Positions 12,596 to 12,956 of a stretch of 12,956 nt of DNA are shown here, in pieces. Below the pieces are notes generated by a model, which saw only the letters and a list, made by a program, of their open reading frames with translations, was not told the DNA's origin and did no database searches. Every line of letters begins with the position of its first letter. The first letter of the stretch is position 1. A program made the translations under genes and the position numbers. Source of the stretch: a bacterium (GTDB taxonomy: Bacteria > Bacillota > Clostridia > Oscillospirales > Acutalibacteraceae); the NCBI GenBank assembly GCA_020625635.1, contig JAHLBL010000023.1, positions 1 through 12,956 of the forward strand, read 5' to 3'.

Positions 12596-12956
12596 ATGCG
12601 TATCACCGATCTGCTCAAAAAACAAGCTATTCAACTCGGTGTTTCAGCTTCCGACAAGAGAGACGCTATTGACAAGTTGGTCGCCCTTCACGACAAGTGC
12701 GGCAACCTCAATAACGCTGCCGAATACAAGGACGGCATTCTCAAGCGTGAAGAGATGGGCACCACGGCAATCGGAATGGAGGTTGCCATTCCCCACGCCA
12801 AGAGCGCGGCAGTTAAGGCTCCCGCTCTCTCCGCAATCACCGTACCGAACGGTGTTGACTACGGCGCTCCCGACGGCGCCCCCTGCAAGCTGATCTTCAT
12901 GATAGCGGCTACACTCGACGGCGACGTTCACCTCGAGGTTCTCGCAAGACTGATGC
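12596..12956 (+). CDS. fruA: PTS fructose-specific EIIA-containing component (FruA-type), 3' end cut by window edge
   Basis: The first 120 residues form an EIIA domain of the fructose/mannitol class, beginning MRITDLLKKQAI. The phosphorylation site is His67 in AIPHAK (64-69). GVDYGAPDGAPCKLIFMIAA follows, as in EIIA-Fru. The domain takes phosphate from HPr and passes it to EIIB for uptake and phosphorylation of fructose to fructose-1-phosphate. In Firmicutes this domain usually starts a fused IIA-IIB-IIC protein (FruA). The window ends before that can be seen, so a stand-alone EIIA remains possible. AAGGAGG lies seven bases upstream of the ATG, and the gene follows fruK by 15 bases in the same operon. 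Confidence 0.9.
   Translation, partial: MRITDLLKKQAIQLGVSASDKRDAIDKLVALHDKCGNLNNAAEYKDGILKREEMGTTAIGMEVAIPHAKSAAVKAPALSAITVPNGVDYGAPDGAPCKLIFMIAATLDGDVHLEVLARLM

Noticed and set aside
1..12956. CRISPR array, transposon, prophage, toxin-antitoxin or tRNA/rRNA genes
   Set aside because: I found no regularly spaced repeats, transposase or integrase motifs, terminal repeats or RNA-gene signatures on either strand.

Overview
The window looks like chromosomal DNA from a Gram-positive anaerobe of the Clostridia, probably a Ruminococcus/Oscillospiraceae-type gut or rumen bacterium. This is inferred from strong AGGAGG-like ribosome binding sites, G/C-rich wobble positions in genes set against very AT-rich intergenic regions, near-consensus sigma-A promoters, a DegV (FakB-type) protein, and a DeoR-fruK-PTS fructose cluster. 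I saw no mobile element, CRISPR array, tRNA or rRNA.

Region 1 (1-7717, minus strand) is a compact aromatic amino acid operon. In transcription order it reads aroE, aroK, tyrA, aroB, aroA, aroC, pheA, then a membrane acyltransferase cut by the left edge. Neighbours overlap by 1-4 bases or sit within about 13 bases of each other. The one larger gap (69 bases, aroK-tyrA) holds a near-consensus promoter. Together the genes convert 3-dehydroquinate precursor to chorismate and on to prephenate, phenylpyruvate and 4-hydroxyphenylpyruvate. DAHP synthase and dehydroquinate dehydratase are not in the window.

Region 2 (7718-7932) is the divergent control region. It carries a strong promoter for acpP and an opposing promoter for the aro operon whose -10 boxes overlap on opposite strands. 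A roughly 108-base leader with several inverted repeats precedes acpP.

Region 3 (7933-9208, plus strand) holds acpP (acyl carrier protein), a terminator, degV (fatty-acid-binding, FakB-like) and a second terminator. Both genes point to fatty acid metabolism.

Region 4 (9240-10832, plus strand) is a single transcription unit for an AGCS-family sodium:amino acid symporter. It has its own promoter, a palindrome at the -35 box and a strong terminator.

Region 5 (10860-12956, plus strand) is a fructose uptake operon: a DeoR-type regulator with a TTG start, fruK (1-phosphofructokinase) and the start of a PTS fructose EIIA-containing protein that runs off the right edge.

Most of the window is recognisable core metabolism and I found no convincing new multi-gene system. 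The most interesting signals are regulatory: the overlapping bidirectional promoter, the structured acpP leader, the internal tyrA promoter and the operator-like palindrome. The acyltransferase coupled to the end of the aro operon is the main gene-level oddity.
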